Below are positions 34,288-43,125 of a DNA stretch of 64,000 bases, piece by piece. Made by a program: the position numbers and the translations under genes. The notes below the pieces were generated by a model, which was not told the DNA's origin, did not search any database, and worked only from the letters and a program-made list of their open reading frames with translations. The number at the start of each line of letters is the position of its first letter. Positions within the stretch are counted from its first letter, which is position 1. Where the stretch lies: contig CAWFXW010000020.1 of the NCBI GenBank assembly GCA_963819785.1, forward strand, positions 124,001 to 188,000, read 5' to 3'. Source of the DNA: Palsa-504 sp963819785. GTDB lineage: Bacteria; Actinomycetota; Actinomycetes; Streptosporangiales; Streptosporangiaceae.

Positions 34288-35196
34288 CTAGTTGGAGAAG
34301 TCCTGGGTCATCCAGACGGTGCCGGAGCTGTCCCGGTGGACGGCGATGCCGATGTGGGTGAAGGTGCTGCTCAAGATGTTCAGCCGGTGGCCGTCGTCGG
34401 GGGGATGCTCGTTGAGCATGTCCTGGGTCAGCGTCACCGCCATCTGGGCCATGGCCGCGGCGGTGTCCGGCATCGGGCCGCCCTCGCCGATGTTCTCCCC
34501 GGCCGCGGTCCAGCTGACCCCGGCGGCGGTCTCGCGGGCCCCGATGGCCGACTCACCCGGGCACTGGTGGGTCAGCCCGCAGCCGTCCGCCATCCGGAGG
34601 TTGTGCGCGGACGCACTGGCCTCCAGGTCGGACGTGACGGTCAGCGGCGGCAGCCCGGCCGAGGCGCGGGCCTGATTGATGAGCGCCAGGACCTGATCGG
34701 CGGGGGTGCCCTGCTGGCTCGCCCGGGACGTTGCGCTTGCCGATGGGGAGGCGGAGGCGCCCGGGGTGGCGTGGCTGGCCGACGCGGATGGTGACGACGA
34801 GGGACGGGCACTGGACCGGCGGGTGCGGGCGGGGACCCGGGACAGGCTGGCGTGGAACGGGGTTACGGCGCAGGCCGGGCCGCACGCGGCCAGGCTCGGC
34901 ACGGTCCCCGCGGCCGATGCGATGGCCGGAGATGCGGAAGCCGTGGCGACGGCTGGCGACGCGACCGCGGTTCCTGGCCCGGACGACCCGGCGCCGGGAG
35001 CGCGAGCGGGGCCGCCGGGACCGCTGGCCAGATACAAACCGCCGGCGATCAGCGCCGGGACCAGGAGGAGGCCGCACCATAGGTACGGGGTCCGGCGCGG
35101 AGGTCGCCGGGCCGGGTCCGGGGTGCGGGAGGGTGGGGTCGGGACCGGGGTGGCGGACGAGTCCGGTTGGCGGGACGTGGGCGCTCCGGTCGGCAC
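34288..35196 (-). CDS. Secreted or membrane-anchored CAP-domain protein
   Basis: A 302-residue protein. A Pro-rich cytoplasmic tail (1-36) precedes one hydrophobic segment (about 38-58, YLWCGLLLVPALIAGGLYLA). A long Ser/Ala/Pro-rich extracellular linker (60-180) and a CAP/SCP domain (about 185-302) follow. The domain shows VLALINQARASAGLPPLTV, ASAHNLRMADGCGLTHQCPG, AGENIG and HRLNILSSTFTHIGIAV. Bacterial CAP proteins are envelope or secreted proteins of mostly unknown activity. It converges on rsgA and belongs to no obvious operon. Confidence 0.85.
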   Translation of the reverse strand: MPTGAPTSRQPDSSATPVPTPPSRTPDPARRPPRRTPYLWCGLLLVPALIAGGLYLASGPGGPARAPGAGSSGPGTAVASPAVATASASPAIASAAGTVPSLAACGPACAVTPFHASLSRVPARTRRSSARPSSSPSASASHATPGASASPSASATSRASQQGTPADQVLALINQARASAGLPPLTVTSDLEASASAHNLRMADGCGLTHQCPGESAIGARETAAGVSWTAAGENIGEGGPMPDTAAAMAQMAVTLTQDMLNEHPPDDGHRLNILSSTFTHIGIAVHRDSSGTVWMTQDFSN

Positions 35197-35259
35197 AGGT
35201 CAAGACACTAGAGGACCACGGCAGGCCGCGGCGATACGCGTGACGGTGGGGTGGCTGGG

Positions 35260-35553
35260 CTAGCTGACGGTGCCGCCGGCGCGCCAGTAGGTGCCGTCGG
35301 CGGTGCGGGAGAGGAACTCCTCGTCGATCAGGTAGCGGCGCAGGGCGCAGTGGTCGTCGAAGACGGCCTTGAGGATCTCGTCCACCACCGGCTCGGGGTA
35401 GCGGCGGCCGGGCTCGAAGACCTGGACCAGCTGATCGAGCAGCATCCGCCGGCGGGAGCGCTTGGCCGGCATCGCGGTGATCCGGCCGTCCCTGATGAAC
35501 GCCCGCAGCGCAGGCGGCGGGTCGGCGAGCAGACGGTCAGGATTGCTGTCCAT
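35260..35553 (-). CDS. DUF2087 domain protein
   Basis: A 97-residue protein matching DUF2087 over most of its length: LRAFIRDGRITAMPAKRSRRRMLLDQLVQ, FEPGRRYPEPVVDEILKAVFDD, and CALRRYLIDEEFLSRTADGTYWRAGG. The family looks like a small winged-helix domain, often linked to ArsR-type regulators; function unknown. It diverges from hisN with a 72-bp gap. The start is taken as ATG 35553; upstream frame sequence is antisense to hisN and ignored. Confidence 0.82.
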   Translation of the reverse strand: MDSNPDRLLADPPPALRAFIRDGRITAMPAKRSRRRMLLDQLVQVFEPGRRYPEPVVDEILKAVFDDHCALRRYLIDEEFLSRTADGTYWRAGGTVS

Positions 35554-35625
35554 CACCAGCCAAGTATGACGCGCCGGGCAACCCCTGGTGGCGACGGAGA
35601 TGTCCCAGGCGGTACCGTTTCGCGG

Positions 35626-36423
35626 GTGGCCCGCTATGACGACGACCTGCGCTTTGCGCATGTCCTCGCGGACGCCGCCGACGACATCACGACCAGGCGG
35701 TTCCGGGCGCTCGACCTGCGGGTCGAGACCAAGCCCGATCTGACGCCCGTGTCCGACGCCGACCGGGCGACCGAGGAATCGCTGCGGAACGTGCTGCGCC
35801 GGGCCCGGCCGCGGGACGCGGTGCTGGGCGAGGAGTTCGGCCGGACCGGGGTGGGGCCGCGTTGCTGGGTGATCGACCCCATCGACGGGACGAAGAACTA
35901 CGTGCGCGGCGTTCCGGTCTGGGCCACGCTGGTCGGGCTGATGGACGGCCCGGACGTGGTGGTGGGCGTGGTGTCCGCGCCCGCCCTTAGCCGCCGGTGG
36001 TGGGGCGCGCTCGGCGGCGGCGCGTGGACCGGGCGCAGCCTGACCAAGGCCTCGCCGTGCCGGGTGTCCGGGGTGACCAAGCTGGGCGACGCCTCCATGT
36101 CCTACTCGGGCCTTGGCGGGTGGGCCGAGCGCGGGATGCTCGACAACTTCCTCGGGCTGACCCGGTCGGTGTGGCGGACCCGGGCGTTCGGGGACTTCTG
36201 GTCGCACATGCTGGTCGCCGAGGGTGCCTGCGACATCTCGGCCGAGCCGGAGGTGTCGCTGTGGGACCTGTGCGCGCTGCAGATCATCGTCACCGAGGCG
36301 GGCGGGCGGTTCACCTCGCTCGAGGGCGAGGCCCGGCCGGACGGCGGCAGCGCGGTCTGCACCAACGGCCATCTGCACGACGACGTGCTGGCTCAGCTCG
36401 GTAACGGGGGTCTTGCTCTCTGA
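35626..36423 (+). CDS. hisN: Histidinol-phosphatase of the inositol monophosphatase family
   Basis: A 265-residue metal-dependent phosphatase. GEEFGRTG, then WVIDPIDGTKNYVRGVPVWATL (motif with the catalytic Asp pair) and SLWDLCALQIIVTEAGGRFTSL (second motif) define the IMPase fold. VARYDDDLRFAHVLADAADDIT at the start and SAPALSRRWWGALG match actinomycete HisN, which removes phosphate from L-histidinol phosphate. GTG 35626 is the only start consistent with that homology. Its position after aroA-rsgA repeats the Streptomyces order, with the CAP and DUF2087 genes inserted on the other strand. Confidence 0.9.
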   Translation: MARYDDDLRFAHVLADAADDITTRRFRALDLRVETKPDLTPVSDADRATEESLRNVLRRARPRDAVLGEEFGRTGVGPRCWVIDPIDGTKNYVRGVPVWATLVGLMDGPDVVVGVVSAPALSRRWWGALGGGAWTGRSLTKASPCRVSGVTKLGDASMSYSGLGGWAERGMLDNFLGLTRSVWRTRAFGDFWSHMLVAEGACDISAEPEVSLWDLCALQIIVTEAGGRFTSLEGEARPDGGSAVCTNGHLHDDVLAQLGNGGLAL

Positions 36424-36491
36424 GGTGTTATCACGGATGCTTGATGACGTCACAAATTCACAAGCGCCGGAACCAGGGGGTGCGATACCTC

Positions 36492-36914
36492 GTGAAGGTA
36501 CGAGACGGCATGTCCCATCTTGTCCTGACCATCGGGCCCGCGCACACGCTGCGCCAGGCGGCGCGCATGATGTCCAAGCGCCGGATCGGGGCCGCTGTGG
36601 TGATCGACCCGGAGCACGCGGGCATCGGCATCTTGACCGAACGTGACCTCCTCGACTCGATCGCCGCGGGCGAGGACCCCGACGCCGAACTCGTCGGGCA
36701 GCACCGCACCGAGCACCTGGTGTACGCATCCCCGGACTGGACCCTGGAGGACGCCGCCGCGGCGATGATCCGGGGCGGGTTCCGGCACCTGATCGTGGTC
36801 GAGGCCAACGGCGTGGCCGGGCTGCTGTCCATGCGCGACATCGTCCGCTGCTGGACCGCGGGCGAGGCGGCCGCCGCCGCGGCCGGGAACCAGCCGGTCG
36901 CGACCGGGGCCTGA
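36492..36914 (+). CDS. CBS-domain pair protein
   Basis: A 140-residue protein consisting of two CBS domains: VRDGMSHLVLTIGPAHTLRQAARMM with IGILTERDLLDSI, then VYASPDWTLEDAAAAMIRGGFRHLIVV with GLLSMRDIVRCW. Such tandem domains bind adenine nucleotides. I start at GTG 36492 because relatives begin with this V-R-D-x-M; TTG 36441 or ATG 36444 would add an unconserved basic stretch. It follows hisN, the same order as in Streptomyces. A 19-bp repeat starts at its stop codon. Confidence 0.83.
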   Translation: MKVRDGMSHLVLTIGPAHTLRQAARMMSKRRIGAAVVIDPEHAGIGILTERDLLDSIAAGEDPDAELVGQHRTEHLVYASPDWTLEDAAAAMIRGGFRHLIVVEANGVAGLLSMRDIVRCWTAGEAAAAAAGNQPVATGA

Positions 36915-36980
36915 CGCCCGGGCCAGCGCCTGACGCCCGGGCCAGCGCCTGGACCCGGGCCTGACGCCCGGGCCTCGCGA
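36909..36980. repeat. 19-bp tandem repeat beginning at a stop codon
   Basis: GCCTGACGCCCGGGCCAGC occurs at 36909-36927 and 36928-36946, followed by degenerate copies to about 36978. The CBS gene's TGA (36912-36914) is in the first unit. Each unit contains the palindrome GCCCGGGC, so the array could form stacked hairpins and end the transcript. Confidence 0.7.
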
Positions 36981-37156
36981 CCGGTGAAAGGTCACACGAA
37001 ATTCAGATAATTTCGTATTTTCTGGCTGCCGGCAAAGGCGTCGTTATCGTTTTGTGATTTCGTCGTCCCGCGTGGTTAATGCGCGTGCTGACATGCGCGC
37101 CTCCATGATCGTGCCTGGGGATATTTACGGATCGGGCATATTGGGGGGACCATTCC

Positions 37157-39196
37157 GTGAGGCTTTCTGGGGGACGGCGGATCGCCGCCTTGGTCGTTGC
37201 CGCGGCGCTGGCCGCGGCCGGGGTACTCGTGGCGGCCCTCGGGGTCTTGGGGATGCCGTCGTTCCGGGCGTCATCGTTCACGGCCTCGCCGTTGTCGGCG
37301 CCGACGGGTGAGGTGGCCGTGGCGCAGGGGCTGGGGCCGATCGTGCTGGAGAACGCGACGGCGGCCGGCGCCACGCCGGCCTCCACCCCGGAGATCGTCT
37401 CGTTCATCTTGCGCGGGCGGAACATGTACAACCTGGAATCGGCCGTCGAGGCAGGCCGCTCCCCCGGCATGACCGTGGCCCAGTTCGCCGCCCGCTACGG
37501 CCAGAGCACGGACACGATCAGCGCGCTGCAGGCCTACCTGAAGAAGTACGGCATCGCCACCAGTGTCTACCCGGACGACCTGGACGTGACGGCCGCCGGC
37601 ACGGCGGCCGAGTTCAACAGCGCGCTGTCCATTCAGCAGCAGCAGTACAAGGTCCCGGCGGTAACCGCGCACGACGGCCAGGCCGCGGTCCCGGCCCAGC
37701 AGGTTCACGGCACCACGCAGACCCCGTACCTGCCCGCGAGCCTGGGCTCGGCCGTGCTGGCCGTCCTGGGGCTGACCAACTACGCGCCGTTCTCCACCGA
37801 CCTGACCCACACCCCCAAGGGCGTGACCGCCTCGAACTCGACCACGCCGAGCCCGGACTACACCGGCAACCTCACGCCCGCCGGCTTCGCCAAGAAATAC
37901 AACCTGGGCCCGCTGTACAACAACGGCATCACCGGCCAGGGCCAGACGATCGGCATCGTCACGCTGGCGGGCTTCGACCCGAAGACCGCGTACTACTTCT
38001 GGAACACCGTGCTCGCCATGACGCCCAAGCAGCAGAACCGGATCACGGTCTACAACATCGACAACGGGCCCGGCGCGCCCAGCGAGGCGGCCGGCTCGGC
38101 CGAGAGCGACCTGGACGTCGAGCAGTCCGGCGCGCTGGCCCCGAGCGCCAACGTGGTGGTTTACCAGGCGCCGAACAGCGACTCCGGCTACGCCGACGCC
38201 TTCTTCGCCGCGGCCAGCCAGGACCTGGCCGACTCGCTCTCCTCGAGCTGGGGCGGGTCGGAGACCCTGCTGCAGGCCGCGGCGGCCACCGGCGGGGAGG
38301 CGCCGGCCTACGCGCAGGCCTTCGACGAGGCGTTCCTGGAACTGGCCGCCCAGGGCCAGAGCACGTTCGTCGCGGCGGGCGACGCGGGCGCCTACGACGC
38401 CGCCGGTGACGTCGGGACCACCAACCTGTCGGTCGACAACCCCGACGACAGCCCGTTCGTCACCAGCGTCGGCGGCACGACGCTGAACGGCACGATCAGC
38501 GCCAAAGTGGGCGCCGCGACCGTCAAGGCGGCGATCGGGGCCCAGCGGACCTGGGGCTGGGACTGGCTGTGGCCGGACTACGCCAAGTTCGGCTACTCGA
38601 CCGAGGCGTCTTTCGCGGCCGCGGTGGCGGCCGGCGGCGGAGGCGGCTACAGCAGCTTCGAGCCGGTCCCGCTGTACCAGGAAATTCTGGCCCGGCAGGG
38701 CGTGGCCAACTCCGGCAGCTACAGCGCCGTGCAGTACCTGGCGCCAACCGACTACGGCACGGTCGACGGCCTGTACCTGCCCACGCGGTGGACGTTCACC
38801 GCCTCGCCGGCGGTGCAGCCGGGCGAGGCAACCGGCCGGGGCCTGCCCGACCTGGCCGTGGACGCCGACCCGTTCACCGGCTACCTGCTCTACGACCCGC
38901 TGGCCTCGCCGGCGCTGCAGGGCGGCTGGGGCGGCACGAGCTTCGGCGCGCCGCAGCTCAACGGGGCGGCCGCCCTCATCGACCAGGCCGCCGGCCACCG
39001 GCTGGGCCTGTGGAACCCGGCCATCTACGGCTTCGCGATGTCAGCCAGATCGCCGTTCACGCCGCTGTCCGTCCAGGGCACGAGCAACGACAACCTCTAC
39101 TACACCGGGACGCCCGGCCAGATCTTCAACCCCGGCTCCGGCCTGGGCTACCCGGATCTGGTCAAGCTGGCGGAGGACTTCGTAGGGCACTCTTAA
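37157..39196 (+). CDS. S53 family (sedolisin/kumamolisin) serine-carboxyl protease
   Basis: A 679-residue exported pro-enzyme. A signal peptide with hydrophobic core lies at about residues 10-32. The activation domain (about 60-230) contains VAQFAARYGQS and SALQAYLKKYGI. The protease domain shows the Glu/Asp pair in ESDLDVEQSGALAPSANVV, SSSWGG, and the catalytic Ser in GGTSFGAPQLNGAAALID. The C-terminal PGSGLGYPD supplies the calcium-site Asp. These enzymes are acid-active peptidases. GTG 37157 starts the signal peptide. The next gene begins 3 bp after the stop, so the downstream cassette may be co-transcribed. Confidence 0.92.
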   Translation: MRLSGGRRIAALVVAAALAAAGVLVAALGVLGMPSFRASSFTASPLSAPTGEVAVAQGLGPIVLENATAAGATPASTPEIVSFILRGRNMYNLESAVEAGRSPGMTVAQFAARYGQSTDTISALQAYLKKYGIATSVYPDDLDVTAAGTAAEFNSALSIQQQQYKVPAVTAHDGQAAVPAQQVHGTTQTPYLPASLGSAVLAVLGLTNYAPFSTDLTHTPKGVTASNSTTPSPDYTGNLTPAGFAKKYNLGPLYNNGITGQGQTIGIVTLAGFDPKTAYYFWNTVLAMTPKQQNRITVYNIDNGPGAPSEAAGSAESDLDVEQSGALAPSANVVVYQAPNSDSGYADAFFAAASQDLADSLSSSWGGSETLLQAAAATGGEAPAYAQAFDEAFLELAAQGQSTFVAAGDAGAYDAAGDVGTTNLSVDNPDDSPFVTSVGGTTLNGTISAKVGAATVKAAIGAQRTWGWDWLWPDYAKFGYSTEASFAAAVAAGGGGGYSSFEPVPLYQEILARQGVANSGSYSAVQYLAPTDYGTVDGLYLPTRWTFTASPAVQPGEATGRGLPDLAVDADPFTGYLLYDPLASPALQGGWGGTSFGAPQLNGAAALIDQAAGHRLGLWNPAIYGFAMSARSPFTPLSVQGTSNDNLYYTGTPGQIFNPGSGLGYPDLVKLAEDFVGHS

Positions 39197-39199
39197 GGG

Positions 39200-40726
39200 G
39201 TGAGCGACGAGCGGGCGCAGACGTACCTGAGGCTGCTGGCCGAGCAGCAGGCCCGCTCGTCGCCGCGCATGTCCGGTTCGGACGTCGCCCGCGGCGTGGA
39301 GCAGGTCCGCTGGGCCGGGGAGATCCTGGCCTCGGCCGGCGTGCTGGCGGAGAGCGACGTCCACCAGGTCGCCACCGAGCTGGAGACGACGCTGCTGATC
39401 CGGTCGGACCTGGAGCGGTCCCGGCGGGCCCGGCGGGCGGGCTGGGCGCTGAACGCGCTCACCGGCCAGCCGGCCGCCGAACGCTGGTGGTGGGGCGACG
39501 CGACGCCGACGGGGAGCACGCCGGTCGGGCGCACGATCCGGGTCGCCCACCAGCGCGCGCCCATCGAGCTGCACCTGATGAGCCTGGTGCGCTCGCCGGG
39601 CGGCCTGGTGCTCGCGGCCGCGATCCGGGCGCACTGGCCGCTCGACGGCTCGTGCGCCGACCTGGAGATCGCCGGGGCAGGCCCGAACCTGCTGCCCTAC
39701 GACCAGCTCCGGGCGGCCGACGACCGCGGCACCGGCTACCGGGTGACGATGAGCGGCGAGGGCGGGGAACTCACCTGGCAGGGCGCGATCGGCCTGCACG
39801 GTACTCTCGGCCAGCAGAGCACGCTCCCGGCGCGGGCCCGCTGGCTGGACCTGATCGCCGACGGCACGCCGCTGGTCCGGATCGAGCTGGACCCGGCGGA
39901 CATCGCGCCCGTCGCGGCGGGCAGCGCCCCGGCGGTCGCGCCCGGCGAGCGGCTGCTCACCCTGATGGCCGAGCGGATCCTGGCCAGCGCCTGGGAAGAG
40001 GGCGGGCCGGAGGTCGACCCGCGGCTCGGCGAGGCGATCACGGTGCTCACCGCGGCCGGCGCGCTGCCGGCCAGCAGCCCGGTCCCCGGCTGGCTGGCCG
40101 CGCTCTGTCAGCGACTCGGCGTGGCCGGGCCCGCGATGGACGAGGCCGGGCCCGGGATGGACGTGGCCGGGCCCGGGATGGACGAGGCCGGGCCCGGGAT
40201 GGACGAGGCCGGGCCCGGGATCGGCGCGCCGCCCGTAGCGGACCTGCCGGCCCGGTGGGTCGCGGTCCTGCCCGGCGAGCCCGGCCCCGGTCCCGGCCCT
40301 GGGTCCGGTCACCGCCCTGCCTCCGCCCCGGAGTGGTTCGCGCCGGTCGGGCCGGCGGCGGCCGACCTGGACGGCGCGCGGTTCACCATGGCCGGGCTGG
40401 CCACCGCCGCCGGGCGCAGTTTCCTGCACGTGGTGGCGACCGGGACGGCGCCACAGCCCATCCACGGCACTGGCATCGCTACCGGCACCGGGCTGTCCTG
40501 GTGGGTCAGGGACGGGGCCGGGGACTGGCACCTGGGTGTGGTGAGCGACCCGCACGCGCTGCAGCCCAGCCTGGCCATGGGGTTCGAGGCGGCGCCGTTC
40601 CGGGTGCGGCTGACCCCGCCGCTGCTGACGCGCCCGGACCGCATCGAGGTCGAGGTGACCGGACGGACCGCCCGGGCCCGGGTGGTGGCGCCGGTCGGGA
40701 CGGACCGGGAGATGCCGGACACTTAG
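39200..40726 (+). CDS. Uncharacterised protein, first of two paralogues in the MoxR/VWA cassette
   Basis: A 508-residue soluble protein that I do not recognise. It begins with a helix SDERAQTYLRLLAEQQARSS shared with the next gene. The middle contains beta-rich segments, and the C-terminal part has SWWVRDGAGDWHLGVVSD and RVRLTPPLLTRPDRIEVEVTG, also mirrored in its neighbour. Around residues 308-342 a 7-residue repeat AGPGMDE/AGPGMDV occurs five times. There is no signal peptide or membrane segment. GTG 39200 follows the protease stop by 3 bp. Context suggests it is a client or partner of the MoxR-like ATPase. Confidence 0.7.
   Translation: MSDERAQTYLRLLAEQQARSSPRMSGSDVARGVEQVRWAGEILASAGVLAESDVHQVATELETTLLIRSDLERSRRARRAGWALNALTGQPAAERWWWGDATPTGSTPVGRTIRVAHQRAPIELHLMSLVRSPGGLVLAAAIRAHWPLDGSCADLEIAGAGPNLLPYDQLRAADDRGTGYRVTMSGEGGELTWQGAIGLHGTLGQQSTLPARARWLDLIADGTPLVRIELDPADIAPVAAGSAPAVAPGERLLTLMAERILASAWEEGGPEVDPRLGEAITVLTAAGALPASSPVPGWLAALCQRLGVAGPAMDEAGPGMDVAGPGMDEAGPGMDEAGPGIGAPPVADLPARWVAVLPGEPGPGPGPGSGHRPASAPEWFAPVGPAAADLDGARFTMAGLATAAGRSFLHVVATGTAPQPIHGTGIATGTGLSWWVRDGAGDWHLGVVSDPHALQPSLAMGFEAAPFRVRLTPPLLTRPDRIEVEVTGRTARARVVAPVGTDREMPDT
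40121..40225 (+). repeat. In-frame 21-bp tandem repeat (five copies)
   Basis: Five units of G(A/T)GGCCGGGCCC(G)GATGGAC type at 40121-40141, 40142-40162, 40163-40183, 40184-40204 and 40205-40225 encode the AGPGMDE linker. The period is a multiple of three, so copy number can vary without breaking the gene. Confidence 0.85.
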
Positions 40727-40729
40727 AGC

Positions 40730-42196
40730 ATGAACCGCGAGCGCGCGGAGACCTATCTGCGGCTGCTGGCCGAGGCCGAGCTGCGCGATCCCTCGCTGCC
40801 GTCGCCGCGGTCCGGCGATGCCCCGTTCGTCACCGCGGCGATCGACGTGACCCGGGCGGCGTGGGCGCTGACCGTGGTCGGAGTGCTTGACCTGCAGACC
40901 GCCGAGGCCATCCTGGCCGACGTGGAGCTGGCCCTGTCCGTGCGGTACCGCCCCCCGGCCACGGTGATGGTCTCGCCGCGCCTGGGCCCGCGGCACTTCG
41001 CCGGCGGCCGGCCGCTGACCCGGATGAGCCACCTGATGCCGGGCCTGCCGGCCCCGGCGTCCGGCCCGGTCCCGCCGGACGGCGCGGACCGGTACGTACC
41101 CGTCGGGCAGATGATCTTGTTTCATGACGAGCAGGTCAGCGGCGAGCTCGACGTCATGTCGTATGCGCACACCGCCGGGGGCGCCCGGTTCACCGCCGTC
41201 TGGCGGACCCGGGACCCGCTGGGCGCCCGGCACCACGCCCTGCCGCCGGTCGAGGCGTTCAGCCTGGCCGACGACCGGGGCCAGCGCTACGGCCTGGAGT
41301 TCGCCGCCAACGGACGGCCGGAATCGACCTGCGACCTGATCCTGCACCCCGACCCGCCGCCGGACATCGGCTGGCTCGAGATCACCGCGCCGGGCGAGCG
41401 GGCCGTCCGCGTCGACCTGGGCCGGCGCGCCGAACGGCCTGAGCCGCAAGTCAGCCAGATCACCCTCAGCAGCGGCGAGCACCTGCTGAACCGGATCGCG
41501 GAGCGGCTGCTGGCCCTGGCCCCGGAGCACCGGGTGCACTGGCAGCCCCAGCTGGCCGCCGCCAAGCTGGCCCCGGCCCACCGGGCCCAGGCAGCAGGGC
41601 CGGTCGCCAACCTGGCCACGGGCCTGGGCGCCACCGTCGCGGCGCTCGAGGCGGCCGAGGTCCTGCCCCCGCTCAGCCCGGTGCCGGCCCGGCTGGCCGG
41701 GCTGTGCGCGAGCCTGGGCATCGACGACCACGGCATCGCCGCCGCGCCCGCGCTGGACCTGCCCGAACCGTGGCTCAGCCTGCTCACGTACTACCATCGC
41801 AGGAAGCCCGAGACCGCGCCGGCCGGGGACGGCTTCGCCGCCGTGGCCGTCGCGCTGCCCGACCTCGAGGGCATCCGGTTGGTGCTGCTCGGCCTGCACA
41901 ACTACGACGGGGGCACCTGGATGGAAGCGCTGGTGCGGGGCCAGCTGCCCGATCCGCGGCAACGGGTGCTCGGCCTGGACATGGCCTTCCCGCTGTCGAT
42001 GTGGGTCAGGGACGGCGCCGGGCGCTGGCACGCCGCCCGTCCGGCGGGCTGGTTCCACGGGGCGGACGAGGCCGCGCTCACGCTGCGGCTGACCCCGCCG
42101 CTGACCCGGTCCTGCGCCTGGCTCGACGTGCTGGCCACCGGCCAGTCGGCTGAGGTCCGCGCCACGGTGCCGCTGCGCTGGGGGTTCCCGCTGTGA
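40730..42196 (+). CDS. Uncharacterised protein, second paralogue in the MoxR/VWA cassette
   Basis: A 488-residue soluble protein paralogous to the preceding gene product. The N-terminus NRERAETYLRLLAEAELR and the C-terminal SMWVRDGAGRWHAARPAGW and LRLTPPLTRSCAWLDVLATG align with it, while the middle diverges and lacks the 7-residue repeat. I recognise no named domain. It starts 3 bp after the first paralogue's stop and its own stop overlaps the next start by 4 bases. Two adjacent diverged copies suggest a heteromeric complex or two adaptor specificities; this is inference. Confidence 0.7.
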   Translation: MNRERAETYLRLLAEAELRDPSLPSPRSGDAPFVTAAIDVTRAAWALTVVGVLDLQTAEAILADVELALSVRYRPPATVMVSPRLGPRHFAGGRPLTRMSHLMPGLPAPASGPVPPDGADRYVPVGQMILFHDEQVSGELDVMSYAHTAGGARFTAVWRTRDPLGARHHALPPVEAFSLADDRGQRYGLEFAANGRPESTCDLILHPDPPPDIGWLEITAPGERAVRVDLGRRAERPEPQVSQITLSSGEHLLNRIAERLLALAPEHRVHWQPQLAAAKLAPAHRAQAAGPVANLATGLGATVAALEAAEVLPPLSPVPARLAGLCASLGIDDHGIAAAPALDLPEPWLSLLTYYHRRKPETAPAGDGFAAVAVALPDLEGIRLVLLGLHNYDGGTWMEALVRGQLPDPRQRVLGLDMAFPLSMWVRDGAGRWHAARPAGWFHGADEAALTLRLTPPLTRSCAWLDVLATGQSAEVRATVPLRWGFPL

Positions 42197-43089
42197 ATGT
42201 GCTGCCGAACGACCAGTGGTTCACCTGCCTGCCTAGCTGGCAGACCCAGGTGCCGTGCGGGACGGGCCGGCACATCGTGCGCTGGGCGGCCGGATCGCTG
42301 GACCTGCCGTCGCATCCCGACGTGGAGGGCGAGCTGGTGCTGGCCGCCCTGGGCGGGGACCGGGCCCGGTGCGTCGATCTCGCGCAGGCCTGGGCCCGGC
42401 ACGCCGACGACCTGTCGGTGCTGGCCATCGGGCCGCGCGGCCCGGAGGACCGGATCTCGGTCGACTGGGAAGACGTGCTGGCCGCCGAGCAGGCGGGCGA
42501 GACGGTATGGGCGCCGCACTCGAGCATGCCGATGCGCCTGGCCAGCCCGTCGGGGCCGACCGTGGCCCGGGCGGGCGCCCGGCGGCGGCAGATGCAGGCC
42601 GAACGGCTCAAGTCCCAGCAGCGCCGCAACGACGTCCTGTCGCTGCTCGCGCTGGGATACGGGTTCCAGGTCCGGCTGATCGGGCAGGTGGCCGCGGCGC
42701 ACGCCAGCCTGGACGGCGGCGCGCGGGTCCGTCCGGCGCTGGTCGCGGCGATCACCGGGCGGCTGGCCCCGGTCGCCGAGGAGTGGCTGGGGATCGACCC
42801 GGACCAGGTGGTGGTGGACCTGCACGCCGCGCGCAGCTGGGGGGCCAGCGAGCTGGCCGGGTACGGCCCGGACCGCCGGCTGCGGATCAGCCTGCCCGCC
42901 GGCTGGCTGGCCAGCGTCTGGGCCTGCGGGCTGGCCCGGGTCGGGCGGTACCTGGTCGTCGGCGTCCTGCAGCCCGGCTGGCCCCGGGCCCGGGTGCTCG
43001 GGCTCCGTTCGCCGGGCGCGGAACCCGAGCCGCTGGACGTGCACGCCGACCCGGATGGTCCCCAGGATGTTCCACACTGGGAGATATGA
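42193..43089 (+). CDS. Uncharacterised protein in the MoxR/VWA cassette
   Basis: A 298-residue soluble protein starting NVLPNDQWFTCLPSWQTQ. It has a charged helical middle (ARRRQMQAERLKSQQRRNDVLSLLALG) and a Trp/Leu-rich C-terminal region (LRISLPAGWLASVWACGLARVG). I recognise no domain. GTG 42193 overlaps the preceding stop (GTGA). The MoxR-like gene starts 36 bp downstream. Its constant place between the paralogue pair and the ATPase suggests a linking or adaptor subunit, but nothing in the sequence proves this. Confidence 0.65.
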   Translation: MNVLPNDQWFTCLPSWQTQVPCGTGRHIVRWAAGSLDLPSHPDVEGELVLAALGGDRARCVDLAQAWARHADDLSVLAIGPRGPEDRISVDWEDVLAAEQAGETVWAPHSSMPMRLASPSGPTVARAGARRRQMQAERLKSQQRRNDVLSLLALGYGFQVRLIGQVAAAHASLDGGARVRPALVAAITGRLAPVAEEWLGIDPDQVVVDLHAARSWGASELAGYGPDRRLRISLPAGWLASVWACGLARVGRYLVVGVLQPGWPRARVLGLRSPGAEPEPLDVHADPDGPQDVPHWEI

Positions 43090-43125
43090 GCGAGCCTTGG
43101 TCTGCAGGCGAGCGGGAGACACTGT

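Noticed and set aside
37271..38998. 575-codon minus-strand ORF opposite the sedolisin gene
   Set aside because: It is a shadow frame; the plus strand encodes a complete S53 protease with all catalytic motifs.
39041..42058. 1005-codon minus-strand ORF opposite the cassette paralogues
   Set aside because: The composition is that of antisense high-GC sequence; plus-strand frames show paralogy, couplings and start/stop spacing of real genes.
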